Positions 22,648 to 33,988 of a DNA stretch of 64,000 nt are shown here, one piece after another. The position numbers and the translations under genes are program-made. The stretch is from Sanguinoderma infundibulare (Eukaryota; Basidiomycota; Agaricomycetes; Polyporales; Polyporaceae): contig JAVLRN010000002.1 of NCBI GenBank assembly GCA_032821775.1, positions 124,001-188,000 of the forward strand, in the 5' to 3' direction. Each line of letters opens with the position of its first letter. The first letter of the stretch is position 1. A model generated the notes under the pieces. It ran no database searches. It was not told the DNA's origin and was given only the letters and a program-made list of their open reading frames with translations.

Positions 22648-24015
22648 TCAAAGTACGGGAGGGTTATATGAGACGACCAGCCTCCAGTTCTTGCCCGCCG
22701 ATGCCCTCAATTCCCGGGACAGCGATATCTTGCCTCCTTTTTTCTCCCTCCTGCTCGACCTCGGCTCGGAGTCCAGCTGCCTACCCTTGGAATCCACCAT
22801 GCCCGTCCCCGGTACTCCCATCGCACCACCGTCGTCATCGGATGTATCTTCGTATGCTTTCACGTGCTTCGCCTTCGCCTTCTCTCGCCTTCCTGCGCTC
22901 GTGCGCGGCGGCATGTCTGCAGGCTGGACGTCTGCTGGCCCGGTGTAAGTGATAGATCCCTGCGCGAGGACGACGTCCATGCACCGCGGGTGGAAGAACT
23001 TCTGCTCAAGCCGAACGCACACTCTAAGTCTTCGACCTGCGAGATGTCGAGTTTTGGCAACTTGAACGCACCCTGTTCCATTCGTCAATCACGTCCGCGA
23101 CGGGGCTCTTCCGCTTGCTGTTCACATGCGCAAGCAGGGCGTAGCCGGCGACAAACCCTGCGCGATGGTCAGCATCCCCCCTCCTCCATCGCGAAGTACT
23201 CTCAATGACTCGCCTCCGATGATCCCAACCCGCACCGCGACGGGCGCCGCACCCGCAATCACGCTGTTGACAGGCTTGAGCCCTCCCGCCGCCTTGACGT
23301 CCTCCAAGAAGCCCGCCCAGTCCTCCGCGTTCACGTCGTGTGTCACGAACGGGTGCGGCGCCGGCGCGCACGCGCACGTCGGCGGGTCCGCCGGGAACCC
23401 GTCCGCCTGCAGGTCGTCCGAGCGTGCGTAGAGCGTCGCGGGCGGGAAGGGACCGTAGGGCAGGTGATGAGGCGGCGCCCGCGCGAACGCTTCAGCGCGC
23501 ACCCCGCGCGTCGGCTGCAAGTTGGCGTCCTCGTGGGACGACGGCGAGGCTGCGCAGGACGAGAACGACGGGGCAGCGGAGTCGTCGGCGGGCGATTTGC
23601 TGCTGGATGTGGAAGGCGCGTAGTAGCTCGCGACCGACGCATGTCGGCCCAAGCCGGTCTTCGAATGAGCCGACGCGGGTGCTGCGCCGTGCCCGTAACC
23701 CGTTACCACGGGGTGGTCTTTCTCCTCCTTCGACTCACATGGGCTCCTCCATTGCCTGGGCATCCGCTCTGCACTTGAAGTTGAAGCTGTTGGCTCACGG
23801 CTTGAGTTCGACGACGGCCTGGGTTCAGAGGGTGAGGTGCGCGTACCGGATGGTCCGTCCGCCAACTTCACCGCTTCTTCGTACGTCGGGGGTGGCGGCT
23901 CGTTTGAAGGCCCCGCGCCGAATGCGTCGTGTTGGGCGGGGGCGTCTGGGTTGGCCACGATGGGGAAACCGTTGTGGCCACGTTTGGAGTCGCGCGAGAC
24001 GATGCCATCTTCCAT
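22648..24015 (-). CDS. Unknown fungal protein with PPxY motif
   Basis: I recognise this only as a conserved hypothetical protein of Agaricomycetes. The N-terminal about 180 residues are low-complexity and Ser/Pro-rich, with PPPPTYEEAVKLAD near residue 40, a PPxY motif of the kind bound by WW domains of Nedd4/Rsp5 ubiquitin ligases. Then come WAGFLEDVKAAGGL and VIAGAAPVAVRVGIIGG; after a gtgagt intron GFVAGYALLAHVNSKRKSPV and VIDEWN; after a second intron KFFHPRCMDVVLAQG. The tail is charged (RREKAKAKHVKAYEDTSDDD). Two hydrophobic glycine/alanine-rich stretches flank intron 1 and could form one membrane hairpin. Stop at 22648-22650. The reading is open across all three exons. Function unknown. 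Confidence 0.7.
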
Positions 24016-24659
24016 GATGGTGCTAACGATTGCTCAGAAACAGCTAGTCAATGATGTTCGAGATGTACGAGGGGGGGGGGGGGGGATTGGTGCGGTAGCT
24101 TCCAGGTGCTGCAAAGCAGAATGAGGGTGGCTCAGGAGGTGGACGTGCGCGACGGAACCACCTCACCAATATAAAGTGCTAGCTGGTAGCAGCCTTATCC
24201 ATCATCAAACATACCCGAGTGATAAATATATACCTTCTAGACAAGTATTACGGGAGGCATCAATCATGAAAACGTCAATACGGCACCAATTCGGCACCGC
24301 AATCGACGCCCCGGTGTACGGACCGCCGATCGCGACTGAAAGCACCCGTTGGACGGATAGGTATCGCTTGCGGTCTCCGCCAACTTCGGACTAGTATTTG
24401 TGCGTCAAGAACGGGGCCAAAGGTTGGCAGAACGCGCGTTCCGTCCCATTTGGCTTATGGCAACGTTAGCTGTAGCAGCGTAGACACTCCAGTCTTGCAT
24501 GAGATTTTCTAAGTTCGCTCTGAATTCAGAGGCATCGGCCCGATTCTCTTCGTTCAGCCCTTGGTCGTTATGATGTTTCAGGCATTACGTATGGGGTCTA
24601 AGCAAATAACAGTTGTTGTACACGCACCATTAGTCGTCTGCCCTCTCGCATTACCGACG
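24016..24659. other. Intergenic with poly-G tract
   Basis: No gene seen. A run of 15 G occupies 24071-24085 just upstream of the PPxY gene; its length is likely to vary between strains. Confidence 0.5.
24071..24085. repeat. Poly-G tract (15 bases)
   Basis: Uninterrupted G run upstream of the PPxY gene. Confidence 0.85.
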
Positions 24660-26113
24660 TCATGCGAGAACTTCCTCTAGAATCTCGATGATCCGCCTTA
24701 CCTCCTTAACCGTGTTGTAATGCACGAGCGACACCCGAATGATCCCATCCTCGACGTCGAGCTTCGGCCGAAGCGTGTCGACGAGCGTATACGCGTAGAA
24801 GTGCCCGTACCGGATCCCGACCTGCGCCCCGTGCGTGCATCGACATTCAGCGTCACCCAACCGTCAACAATCGCGAAAGTACGCACGTTTGGCTTCTTGT
24901 CAAACTCCGCAACGACGTCTCTGCTTCTGATCGGCCTCTGACCCGCGACGACAAAGCTCACCGTCGGCACCCTTGTTTCTCCCTCCCGCTCATCCCCAAC
25001 AATCCGTACGCCCCGCTCGTACTTTCCCCTCAGGTACCCTAGCAGCTCCGCGAGCAGCGCCTGCTCGTGCCGCGCGACCGCGTCCCACGCTGCCTCGAGC
25101 GTCCCTGATGGCGTGAGCGACTTGAGATAGGGCGGAATGGCCGTGCAAGCCCACGGAAGCTCGTATCCCGGCCCCCCGGGTTGGAGCTTGTACGGCTTGT
25201 CCGCGACGCGCAGGAAGTGGTGACCGATGGACGTGAGCGAGGAGGTGAGCGACGTGCGGCGGGCGTACAGGACCGAGACGTGCGGGCCGTACACCTGTGC
25301 ACAACCGGAACTCAGCGCAGGATCGCAGGTGAGAACGGACAGGAGCGGACCTTGTAAAACGAGAAGTACGCGTAGTCGACATCCCACGCGTGCACGTCTA
25401 CCTGTCGATGCGGGGCGTACGCGACGCAGTCGACGCACACCTCGAGCTTGCGCACACCAAGCGCCGCGCCGCGCGCCCTTAGCGCCTTTACGATTTGCGC
25501 GACGGGCACGATAGACCCGAGGATGTTCGAGCACGCGGTGAACGTGACGAGGCGCGTCTTGGCGGTGACGAGCGGGAGGAGCGCGTCGAGCTGGAGGCCG
25601 ACGGCGTACGGGTTGTTCGGGTACGCGGGCAGCTGGGTCGCGCTCCAGAGCTTGATAGTTGCCCCCTTGCGCGCAGCTAGACGCTTCCACGGTCCTGCGT
25701 TCGCTGGATTGCGATGTTCAAATGAAGGTAGGGGAGATTGCACGGGAAGACTCACATTCGTGTTCACCAGTGATGATGATCTCCTCCCCCTCCTGCACGT
25801 CCGCCTCCATCGCCCTCGCCAGGTTCTCCACCAACATCGTCGAGCTGCTCCCGTACGCAACCTCCTCCACGCTCTCAGCGTTTAAAAGCTCGCGCGCAGC
25901 CTCGGCCCCGGACGCGACACGCTGCGTGCTGGTAACAGACACCGAATAGTCGGCGCCGAGCTGTGCGTTGGTTTTCAGGAGATAATCCATTATTGCGTGG
26001 GCGGCGGTGGCCAAACACTGGGAACCGCCTGCGTTGTCTGCGTAGAGGTAGCCCGAGGCGAGGGCTGGGAACGCCGCGCGGACAGCGGAGATGTCGAGCG
26101 TCGGTGAGGACAT
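24660..26113 (-). CDS. Class-V PLP aminotransferase / cysteine-desulfurase-like enzyme
   Basis: Predicted pyridoxal-phosphate enzyme of the class-V aminotransferase fold (cysteine desulfurase, selenocysteine lyase, isopenicillin-N epimerase group). Exon 1 starts MSSPTLDISAVRAAFPAL with YLYADNAGGSQ (cofactor-domain entry) and ends EEIIITGEHE at gtgagt. Exon 2 has WKRLAARKGATIKLW, LVTFTACSNILGSIVPV and VDVHAWDVDYAYFSFYK, where the final Lys is the likely Schiff-base lysine. Exon 3 begins VYGPHVSVLYARR and includes VRTFAIVDGWVTLN. The last exon has VGIRYGHFYAYTLVDTL, DGIIRVSLVHYNTVKEV and the stop at 24660-24662. About 450 residues, all motifs in order, so likely active. No cysteine is obvious in the loop used by true desulfurases, so lyase/transferase chemistry on another substrate is possible. 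A relic of its exon 1 lies at 26.75 kb. Confidence 0.8.
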
Positions 26114-27267
26114 CAGGTTTCAACTTGAGAGCGTCGTAATGCCAGTGGTGTGCTCGAGGTGCGGATGAGGGGGAAGGGTCGATGATAAATACGGGAGGAC
26201 GAGTCGATAAGAGGGGTGCGCGGGAGACGGGGGGCCGGGCTATCGATGGTAGCGGAGACCAACTGAGGAGTCACCAGACCTCATGGGAATCAAGAAATAT
26301 TCCTGCACAGTTCAATGCCAAGATTGTGCACTTGAAATAGAGCGGGTGTGAAGTACAGGAGCCGCATCGAGGTGATTGGATGGTACCATGCCTTGCAAGA
26401 ATGCAGTCCGGACGAATGGTGAATGCGGAGACACATTGCGAACGATCTGCACACCGTGTTGAGCGTGAGGGAGGGGCAATGAGGGCAGAAACTCAGATGA
26501 TACCAAATGATAGAAATGGCTCAGTTGATCGTAGAGATCAATAGAAGTGTTCGCACCTTGGGGGATAAACATCGCGCGTCTGCCTTTCTGCGCCCGCACT
26601 GAGCCTCACTGGCATACGAACGACGGACGGGAAGACGTGTCGTGCACTAACCCCTGTTTGCTGTATCATGCAGTAAGCAAATGGCACATGCCATGAAAGG
26701 AAGAAGCAAGGCGGGGGAAGAAGACAACTCACGTTCGTGTTCCGAAGACGGCCATGCCATCTCACGTCCTTCCTACGTCTCCTCTAACCGCCATTGCCAA
26801 GTTCTCGATTACCATCGCTGCACATCTTGCAAGTATATCTACTCGTGCTGCGTGTCCCTCGCCCGCCGTCATTTCCTGCACAAATGGATTAAACCTTGCC
26901 AAAGTGGAAGTCTTCATCGAGAGGGTCTTGCCAGCTGCTTGAGTTGAACTTGAAGTATGGGCGGGCTTGCACGTTTTGCTGACGCTTTGGATCAGTATAT
27001 TTTCCGACCGAGAAGAATGAGGCCTTAAGGCGGAGCGTCGAGGGGAAGAAATGGTCGGTATACAAGACGACCAGCTGAGTCGACCTGGCAAGATCACCAT
27101 GGAGGGAGCCCCCTTCATCTTATCTTATCGTAAACATACTGACCGAATTACATAATTTTTATCGGGCTCTTTCAACTCGGACGAGTCGAACGACTGTGGT
27201 TCTACTCACTCGCTGCGGCCACGCCAGTCTTGCTCGCCCTCGTGCCGGTCTCACAATTTTGTCCATC
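26114..27267. other. Intergenic apart from one relic
   Basis: Apart from the aminotransferase fragment at 26735-26905, I see only short open frames without motifs. The part next to 27268 is upstream of F-box pseudogene 5. Confidence 0.45.
26735..26905 (-). pseudogene. Relic of aminotransferase exon 1
   Basis: Minus-strand reading EMTAGEGHAARVDILA followed by AAMVIENLAMAVRGDV aligns with the exon-1 segment ASGAEAARELL...STMLVENLARAMEADV of the aminotransferase at 24660-26113. Downstream, the bases around its gtgagt donor also align. Only this piece remains, about 0.6 kb upstream of the intact gene and on the same strand, as expected from a tandem duplicate that decayed. Confidence 0.5.
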
Positions 27268-29167
27268 ATGGGCTCTCACCCTGCTTTGTCGATCACGGAA
27301 ATTCTCCTCGAGATCTTTTGGCATCTGTCACCCATCCCGCCTTTTCCAACCCGAGCAGATCTGCCAGATTATCTCGAGCGTTGGATGCGTCCTATTCTCC
27401 ACATGCATCCCCTCAACACGATGAGGAGAACTCTTGCAAGTGCATCTCAAGTTTGCCAGGCGTTCTCGGAGCCTGCTTCCGAAGTTCTCTGGGCCGTCCA
27501 GCCCTCCGGGCTGCTCCCTCTCTTGTCATCGACGCTCCGCCATTTCAGGAAGCTCCCGGGCTCCGATGGTTCGGTGCGTTATACTCCTAGTAGATGCTGG
27601 TGTCGCTGAAGATGATAGTCATGCATTACCTCACTAGACACTTCAAGGCAACGTATCCGAGCTCGAGTGGCGACGTGTCGAGATGATCTGGCGAAACGGG
27701 TTCGGTTGTAACTAGCTCGGACACGCCCGCCGAACCACTACACCAAAAGGCAGAATAACTGAAGAACTGCTTCTTCAGTCACCGGCGGGTATATATGTGC
27801 CATACCGGGCTTGTCCGTGCTAAGGGTGCCGTCACCCTTACATCGGTGTCTCTTCTACAACCGCCACGATGTCCACGGCATAGTCCTTCAGCTCATAACC
27901 GCACGCTTTGATGAGGCTCCGCTGTTTCCAAATCTGCGGATGCTCTCCTGGTGCGAGCGCAGCGGAAATCCAAACGAACAAGACATACTGCGATCCCTCT
28001 GCGCCGCACCCCCTTTGTCTATTGTATCCTTGAGGACTTCGTCTAGACTCCAAACCTATTTTGATGCTATCCACGAAACTATGGAAATCGTATGGCACAT
28101 GCATTCTGAACTGCGCCACCTTCGCCTCGCCAAAACTCTAGACACTAATGCGATACATGCCCTCGCGCGGTTCCGTCACTTGCGCTCCATCCGGTTCAAC
28201 GATCGCGATGGCACCACCACATCTACTCTCTTCCAGCACCTCAGCACGCTACCGTACCTGGAGGACCTCGTCTCCGAATGCTAGCGGCCTTGCGACGTCC
28301 CACCGCTGACCGGGACTGGTTTTCCTGCCCTTCGGCGGGTAGACCTGAAGCTTCCGGTTGAAACACAGTGTTCCCGGATGGTTCTGGGCATCATGTCCCT
28401 AATCACTTCCCGCACGCTCGCATCGCTGTCGTTGCAGTTTACCGAGATCAGCACCGCAGCGGTTCGCTGCCTGAGACGGCTCTTCCCTTTCGCGGCACTC
28501 CAGAACCTCCACGATCTCACTCTCTACATGTGTCTCGCCCCGCCGGACGATTCCCACACCACCATTCCGTTCAAAGACATCCTGCGGGCACTACTCGGGT
28601 CGTCTTCTGCGCAACATCATCATACGGGTTAAGACGATGGCGACCATCCCCCCACAGCTCGTCGTGCGAGACAAAGACCTGGCTCTCGTCGGATCCACGT
28701 GGCCGTCTCTCGCCCATCTTTCCGTCAGTCAAGACCACCTATGGCACCCCAAAACCGCACCCGCCGCCCTCCAGAGACCCTTGCGCCGGCCGTCGCTCAC
28801 CGCGCTTGTGTCCCTCGCAGCGGAGCACTGTCGAGACCTGGAGACGCTGGACATCACATTCGCGGACGTGACAGCGGACGAGCTCGCGGCTCTCGAGCGT
28901 GCGCCTCCACCTGCGCAAGAACGGCTTTGCGCGCTCCATGTTTTTCCACGCGTCGTGATTGCGGACGTCGATCGTTTCGCACTGGTAATGCGCGCGGTGT
29001 TTCCGCGTCCGAGGGGAGTGGAACCGGGGGACCTGAGGGTCGACCACCAGCACTGGACGTCACCGGAGGAGCGCAGACACCATAGATTCCTGCTCGTCGA
29101 CCATGTTCCCCCTTTTCACACACCGTTGCTGCCGTATGCGTATGAAGAGTTCCGATTCCAAGATTGA
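27268..29167 (+). pseudogene. F-box protein 5 (nonsense and frameshift)
   Basis: Paralogue of F-box protein 1. Exon 1 (from ATG 27268) reads LSITEILLEIFWHLSP and LASASQVCQAFSEPASEVLWAV up to a gtgcgt donor near 27573. Exon 2 should begin near 27.66 kb (ELEWRRVEM), but about 100 bases of unrelated, stop-containing sequence follow before APLFPNLRMLSW. After LPYLEDLVSEC a TAG (28282-28284) interrupts the frame, which then continues in the same phase with FPALRRVDLKLPVE and RTLASLSLQFTEI. At about 28.62 kb a frameshift moves the rest (QLVVRDKDLALVGSTWPSL and LETLDITFADV) to another frame, which ends at 29167. Three separate lesions make function unlikely unless the assembly is wrong. Confidence 0.7.
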
Positions 29168-30178
29168 CCCGGAGTTCTGGTCCTGCGGTGATTCGCCAAT
29201 CGACGCGATTGCTCGGATTCGCGTCGACGCTCAGCGGTTGCAAATTCCGAGGCACGCACATGCACTCATAGAGCGGTTATCGGCCCGAAATTTCAAAGGA
29301 CAAAAATGTATGACGTTCCCAACGAAATCCTCGGTTGCCTTTCATGTTCCGGAATTCCACGTATTACTTTCGTGTTCGACCTCCCTGTTCTCGTACAGAC
29401 GTTCTTCGGCTCTTCGCACACTCCTATTCAACACTGCTATGTATATCCTTTGTCGGATCCCGTCTCTTCCTCGCGGTTCGAATCGAGTTGTGGTTTGACT
29501 GAGGTCCTATCTATCGGCTTTCCCTGACTAACCCCGTGAGTTCAGCTCATGACCATTAGGACGCATCACGGGTGTTACTTATGACCTCCATCTGACATAC
29601 AGCTCTACCTTCAACGATACAAACACATTACGTCTCTACGACCTGGCTGTCCACGGCGATATCTCACGGTGGGTGCTTCCTCGTCTTGTTCCCGTTTACT
29701 GGGATGATGACTCACAGCAGTACTAGTTTCGGACCCTGGCATTCTCAGGCTCGCCAGCGCTATATATTTCAAGACCAGGCTATCCAAACACGACTCCGAG
29801 CTCGCAAAGCGACATGGTCGCGGTTTTCATCGCACTTACCCCCTCAATTTACATGGTATGACCCAACGCTTTCGCAGCATGGTCGCAATTGCCGCCATAC
29901 GTTTGACTGACATGGCGGACACTGGACGTCGTATTCTTAGGAACACCTGGCGCGTTGGAGGCTCTTGTATGGTTCCCATCAACCTTATTCGGCGCACCGT
30001 TCGTCCGGAAGCATGACAGGGTCTCGTGAGATCTGCCAAGTAATATTGCGGAGATTGTGCTCTGACGTGCGCCCAGCGGATATCGAGCAGGTGGGGTATT
30101 TCTGGGTCACGTATAAACCGTGCTATCTCGGCAGCGCCGATCGCACACCCCAACAACACTCCCTCATCGCTTTCCGCC
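29168..30178. other. Intergenic; no recognisable gene
   Basis: Holds only short frames. A 202-codon minus-strand frame overlapping the start of the monooxygenase (29836-30444) is its antisense shadow. The last few hundred bases should contain the monooxygenase promoter. Confidence 0.45.
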
Positions 30179-32870
30179 ATGCCTGGTGGCGGGTTTTCTA
30201 GCCTCCGCCACGCCCGTCTCAAGGACTTGGACGGGGGAAGTATCCGACAAGATGGACGGTTCACGCTCGGCAGCTTCTCGATCGACGAGTACAGGCCCAT
30301 TAAAGTGATTGTCATCGGGGCTGGATTCAGCGGTATACTGGCCGGTATCAGGTGCGTCGCAAGCTCGCAAAACGAACCGTTTCGAGGTGCTAATCGACGG
30401 CGTATCAGGTTTCCACAGAAGATACCGAATGTCGACTTGGTCATCTACGAGAAGAGTGCAGGGGTGGGCGGAACGTGGTACAACAACAGATACCCGTGAG
30501 TTCTCCGTCGTCGTATGGAGATGTATATAGCATCTAGGCTTACCGGCGATTTCCTCTGCAAGGGGTGTCGCTTGCGATGTTCCGGCGCACTGCGTACGTG
30601 TTCGTCCCTGAACACCTCATCAGCCGCCTTACTGACGCGCTATATAGTACCAGTTCTCGTTCGAAGACAAAGTCAGTCATACGCTCGAACGGTGCACGTC
30701 ATGTTTGCCTAACTCGCTCGTACAGCGCGACTGGTCGGCGTTCTACTCCCCTGGACACGAAATCCAAGCGCACCTTGAAGACGTCGTCGACAAGTACAAG
30801 CTCATGCGCTACATCAAGCTCAGCCACGAAGTCGTGCGCGCGCAGTACGACGGGCCAACCGGCAAGTGGCACGTCCGCGTCCGCCGAACGGTGGACGAGG
30901 CGATGGAGGAGTTCGAAGACGTGGCGGATGTCCTGATCACCGCGTTCGGCGCGATCACGCGCTGGAAGATGCCGGACATTGCGGGGATCAAGGACTACAA
31001 AGGCGAGCTGCACCATACCGCTGGATACAAGCCATCGGGGAAGACGTGGGAGAGCGACTTGGAGAGGTGGAGGGACAAGAGAGTCGGTGTTATCGGATCC
31101 GTGCGTGTCGCATCCATATTTGTGGGGATATGTTCTGACCGTTTGACAGGGTTCGACTGCGATACAAGTCGTGTCCGCCCTCGCTCCGCATGTAAAGAAG
31201 CTCGCAAATTACGTGAGGGGTCAGACGTGGTTGGCTCCGCCTTTCTCGGCAGAGTTGGTCTCCGAGTTGCTCGGACGTCCAGCCACCGCTGCAGATGATG
31301 AGCGTGAGTCGTGAATCTTCGTCTTGCGATTGTGTTACTGAGTATAGACTCCATTTTCGCAGTTAAATTGAGCCCCGAGGAGATCCAGCGGTTTAAGTCG
31401 GATGGGGAGTACTTCAATCACGTCCGGCGCACCCTCGAGGATTCGATGAACGTAAGTGAGCGACCAGCTGCACTGTTTGTTTTTCGCTGTCAGCGTATGC
31501 TCATGATCACCTCTGCAGTCGATGCACGCGTACACGCAACGCGGGAGTGCCTTGCAAAACGACTTTCAAGCGATGTTCAAGAAGAACATGGAGGACAAGC
31601 TCGCCAAGAGACCCGACATTGCTGAAAAACGTATGTGGAGGACCGTCTGATCTTGGATGCTTCCTCACGCGATGATGACATACCTTTGCTTCAGTAATAC
31701 CTGGATTCCCGGTGTCGTGTCGCCGGCTGACCCCGGGACCGGGATACCTGGAAGCCCTCTGCGCTGACCACGTTGGTTTCAAGCGTTGTGCATTCCATGT
31801 TTCACGTACTAACTGGAATTCGGCCGCACCGCTTCCTAGGTCAACTTCATCTCCAGCCCTATCAAGAAATTTACTGCGAGTGGTATCGAGACTCAGGACG
31901 GCGAGCATCAAGACCTCGACCTCATATTCTGCGCCACCGGTACGACTATCTGCCTGTTACCCGTGCGAATGCTCTCTGATAATTTTGTTTACTGTTGCGG
32001 CGCAGGCTACGATACCTCCTGGCAGCTCCCGTTCAAGATCATCGGCCGCAATGGCGTCGACCTAAACGAGAAGTGGAAGCCGCACCCGACCTCTTACCTG
32101 TCGTTGTGCGTCGACGGCTTCCCGAACATGTTCATGTCGCTCGGGCCGAACTCGGTCATCGGTGCCGGGGTGTTGCTCCCCATCCTCGAGTTCGCGGTCA
32201 TGTACGCCGTGCAGGCGACCGCGAAGCTGCAGCGCGAGAGGCTGAAGAGCATGGAGGTGAAGGTGCGGGCCGTCAGGGACTTTGATCGGTACATTGAAGT
32301 GCGTGGCTTCCTTCAACGTATTTGGGATTGTGTGACTCAGAGATATGTCTCCCGGACAGAGCTACTTCCCTCAGGTCAGCGAGAGCGTCCTCATTCTCCC
32401 TGATCAGTTTGGTTGACGTTTAGTTCAGTCCGTGTATAGCGCGAATTGCCGCTCTTGGTACAAGCTGGGAAAGGAGGACGGACGGATAGTCGGACTGTGG
32501 CCTGGTTCGCGCTCTGCTACATTATTCTCCGGCCCTGCTGATTATGCTAACGATGTACCGACAGGTTCGAACATGCACGCCATCAAAGCGCTGCAGTACC
32601 CACGATGGGAGGATTACGAGTACGAGAGGGCGGATCCAGAAGACAATTCGCTGTTTTGGCTCGGAGATGGTCAGACGTGGAATGAGAAGTCCCAGACTGC
32701 CGACAGTAAGAGATGCCCTGTTCGTCGCTATGCTTGCGACGCTGACTTGGACGCGTTTTCAGGGGCTTGGTACTTGAGGGAGGAATTTCTTGATAGGCCA
32801 CCTGGTATGTTTTCTTATCACATTTATGTGGACTTGACTGTTCACGGCAGGAATAGTTCCTCAAGACTGA
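30179..32870 (+). CDS. Flavin-dependent monooxygenase 1 (Baeyer-Villiger-like)
   Basis: Predicted FAD/NADPH monooxygenase of the Baeyer-Villiger/FMO type, likely cytosolic. About 13-15 small exons from ATG 30179. FAD fingerprint VIVIGAGFSGILA (about residue 45), GVGGTWYNNRYP with the following ACDVPAH block, and YQYSFEDK. The BVMO-type linker region reads FGAITRWKMPDI, then GELHHTAGYKP, a variant of FxGxxxHTxxW with Tyr where Trp is usual. The NADPH Rossmann motif VIGSGSTAIQVV spans an intron. Then CRRLTPGPGYLEALC, DLIFCATG, YDTSWQLPFKI, FPNMFMSLGPNSVIGAG, SCRSWYK-like CRSWYKLGKEDG and YPRWEDYEYE. The ending RPPGIVPQD and TGA at 32868-32870 follow a gtatgt intron. No lesion found. The paralogue at 44617 has the same exon plan. 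The substrate cannot be inferred. Confidence 0.82.
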
Positions 32871-33239
32871 CAGACCGAGGATGCGATTCTTCAACTTCAT
32901 CGCATGGCTCCAGTGTCGGTTTGATACGTCTCAGGCTCCGGTATCTATAGGCTGATAACTATTCTGGCCACAACTGTCGACGTTTGGACAACACCATGCC
33001 GCTTTATTCGCTCTATTGAACATCGTTTGAACATCATATATATGCGGTCTGTAGTTATACAAATTCCGTACAATGTCCGATGTCAGAAACATAACCACTA
33101 CTTTTCGCTGCGAGATCGGATCCATTAGCTGTACGCCCATCTATTTCTCCAGGCACACGTTGTCGAGAGCCTTCAAGAGGTGGAATGCATCCATCTCCAG
33201 CTCGCTCCGGTGCCAGTTGCGATACCTCATACCAGGCCC
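32871..33239. other. Intergenic
   Basis: Between the monooxygenase and an F-box fragment; no gene or repeat recognised. Confidence 0.4.
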
Positions 33240-33499
33240 TTCCAAATCTTCCTCAGTCTAGGAAGCGCGACTGAGCCACTTACATGCTTGCTGTTTAGGA
33301 CCCATATGATAAGTTCAAGCCCGGGGAGTTCTTCCAAGAGGACACGAGATGCGGGCTCCGCAAACCCCTTGCAAGTTCCGGCGGCATGTGCCAGAGTGCG
33401 CCGTCGGAGCCGATACGCTCGGATGCCATCTTTGGGCAGATATGCAGGAAGTGCCTCGTAGATAGTGTCAGGAACAGCGAGAGCCCTGTTGGAGCCCAT
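33240..33499 (-). pseudogene. F-box protein 6, exon-1 fragment
   Basis: Minus-strand fragment starting MGSNRALAVPDTIYEALPAYLP, then TLAHAAGTCKGFAEPASRVLLEELPGL, ending at a gtaagt donor. This is the first exon of the F-box protein 1 family. The usual LxDIL/HL pattern is damaged (TIYEAL, AYLP). No second exon can be found to its left, where the monooxygenase gene ends. A truncated stub. Confidence 0.6.
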
Positions 33500-33988
33500 C
33501 GGACGGAAGTGGCTATGGGTGATGGTGGTGGTTGGGAGTTTCCCGAGAGCCCTTGGAGCCCGCGCTTCTGAGCAACAGGAACACGTTGTCCGCACCTCTC
33601 TCATCGAACTCATCCGAGTCACCTGTCCTCCGTCTGGAGTGCAGGACGTAACAAACGTTGAATGAGGTCAGCGCACATAGGAGTAGCATGAAGACTCTTC
33701 GGCCTCGTGACGACACACCGCGGTTCATCGGATCCTGGTCATTCATAGCGCAAGTACAACCGCGCAGTTGGGACAGCGATGATCCCGGAGAAGCCACTGG
33801 AGCAAAGAGCACGAAAGCTCAGCTAAATTTTCTATGACCCGCCACACCTGAGTCTGTTGTCCGTAAAAACTAAATGCGATAAGTGAATTGCCATTGAACC
33901 GAGCCATAGAACAAAGTGGAGAGCAGGATACAGAAATGGGACCAGAGACGTTTACGGGCAAGACGAAAGTCGACCAATCTCCTAATTA
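33500..33988. other. Intergenic
   Basis: Separates the F-box 6 stub from the 3' end of F-box 7. No motif or repeat recognised. Confidence 0.4.

Noticed and set aside
23338..24017. Long plus-strand frames of 146 and 225 codons
   Set aside because: Antisense to the PPxY gene, whose three exons are supported by motifs and splice sites.
29836..30444. 202-codon minus-strand frame upstream of monooxygenase 1
   Set aside because: Covers the antisense of the monooxygenase FAD-binding exon; no motif.
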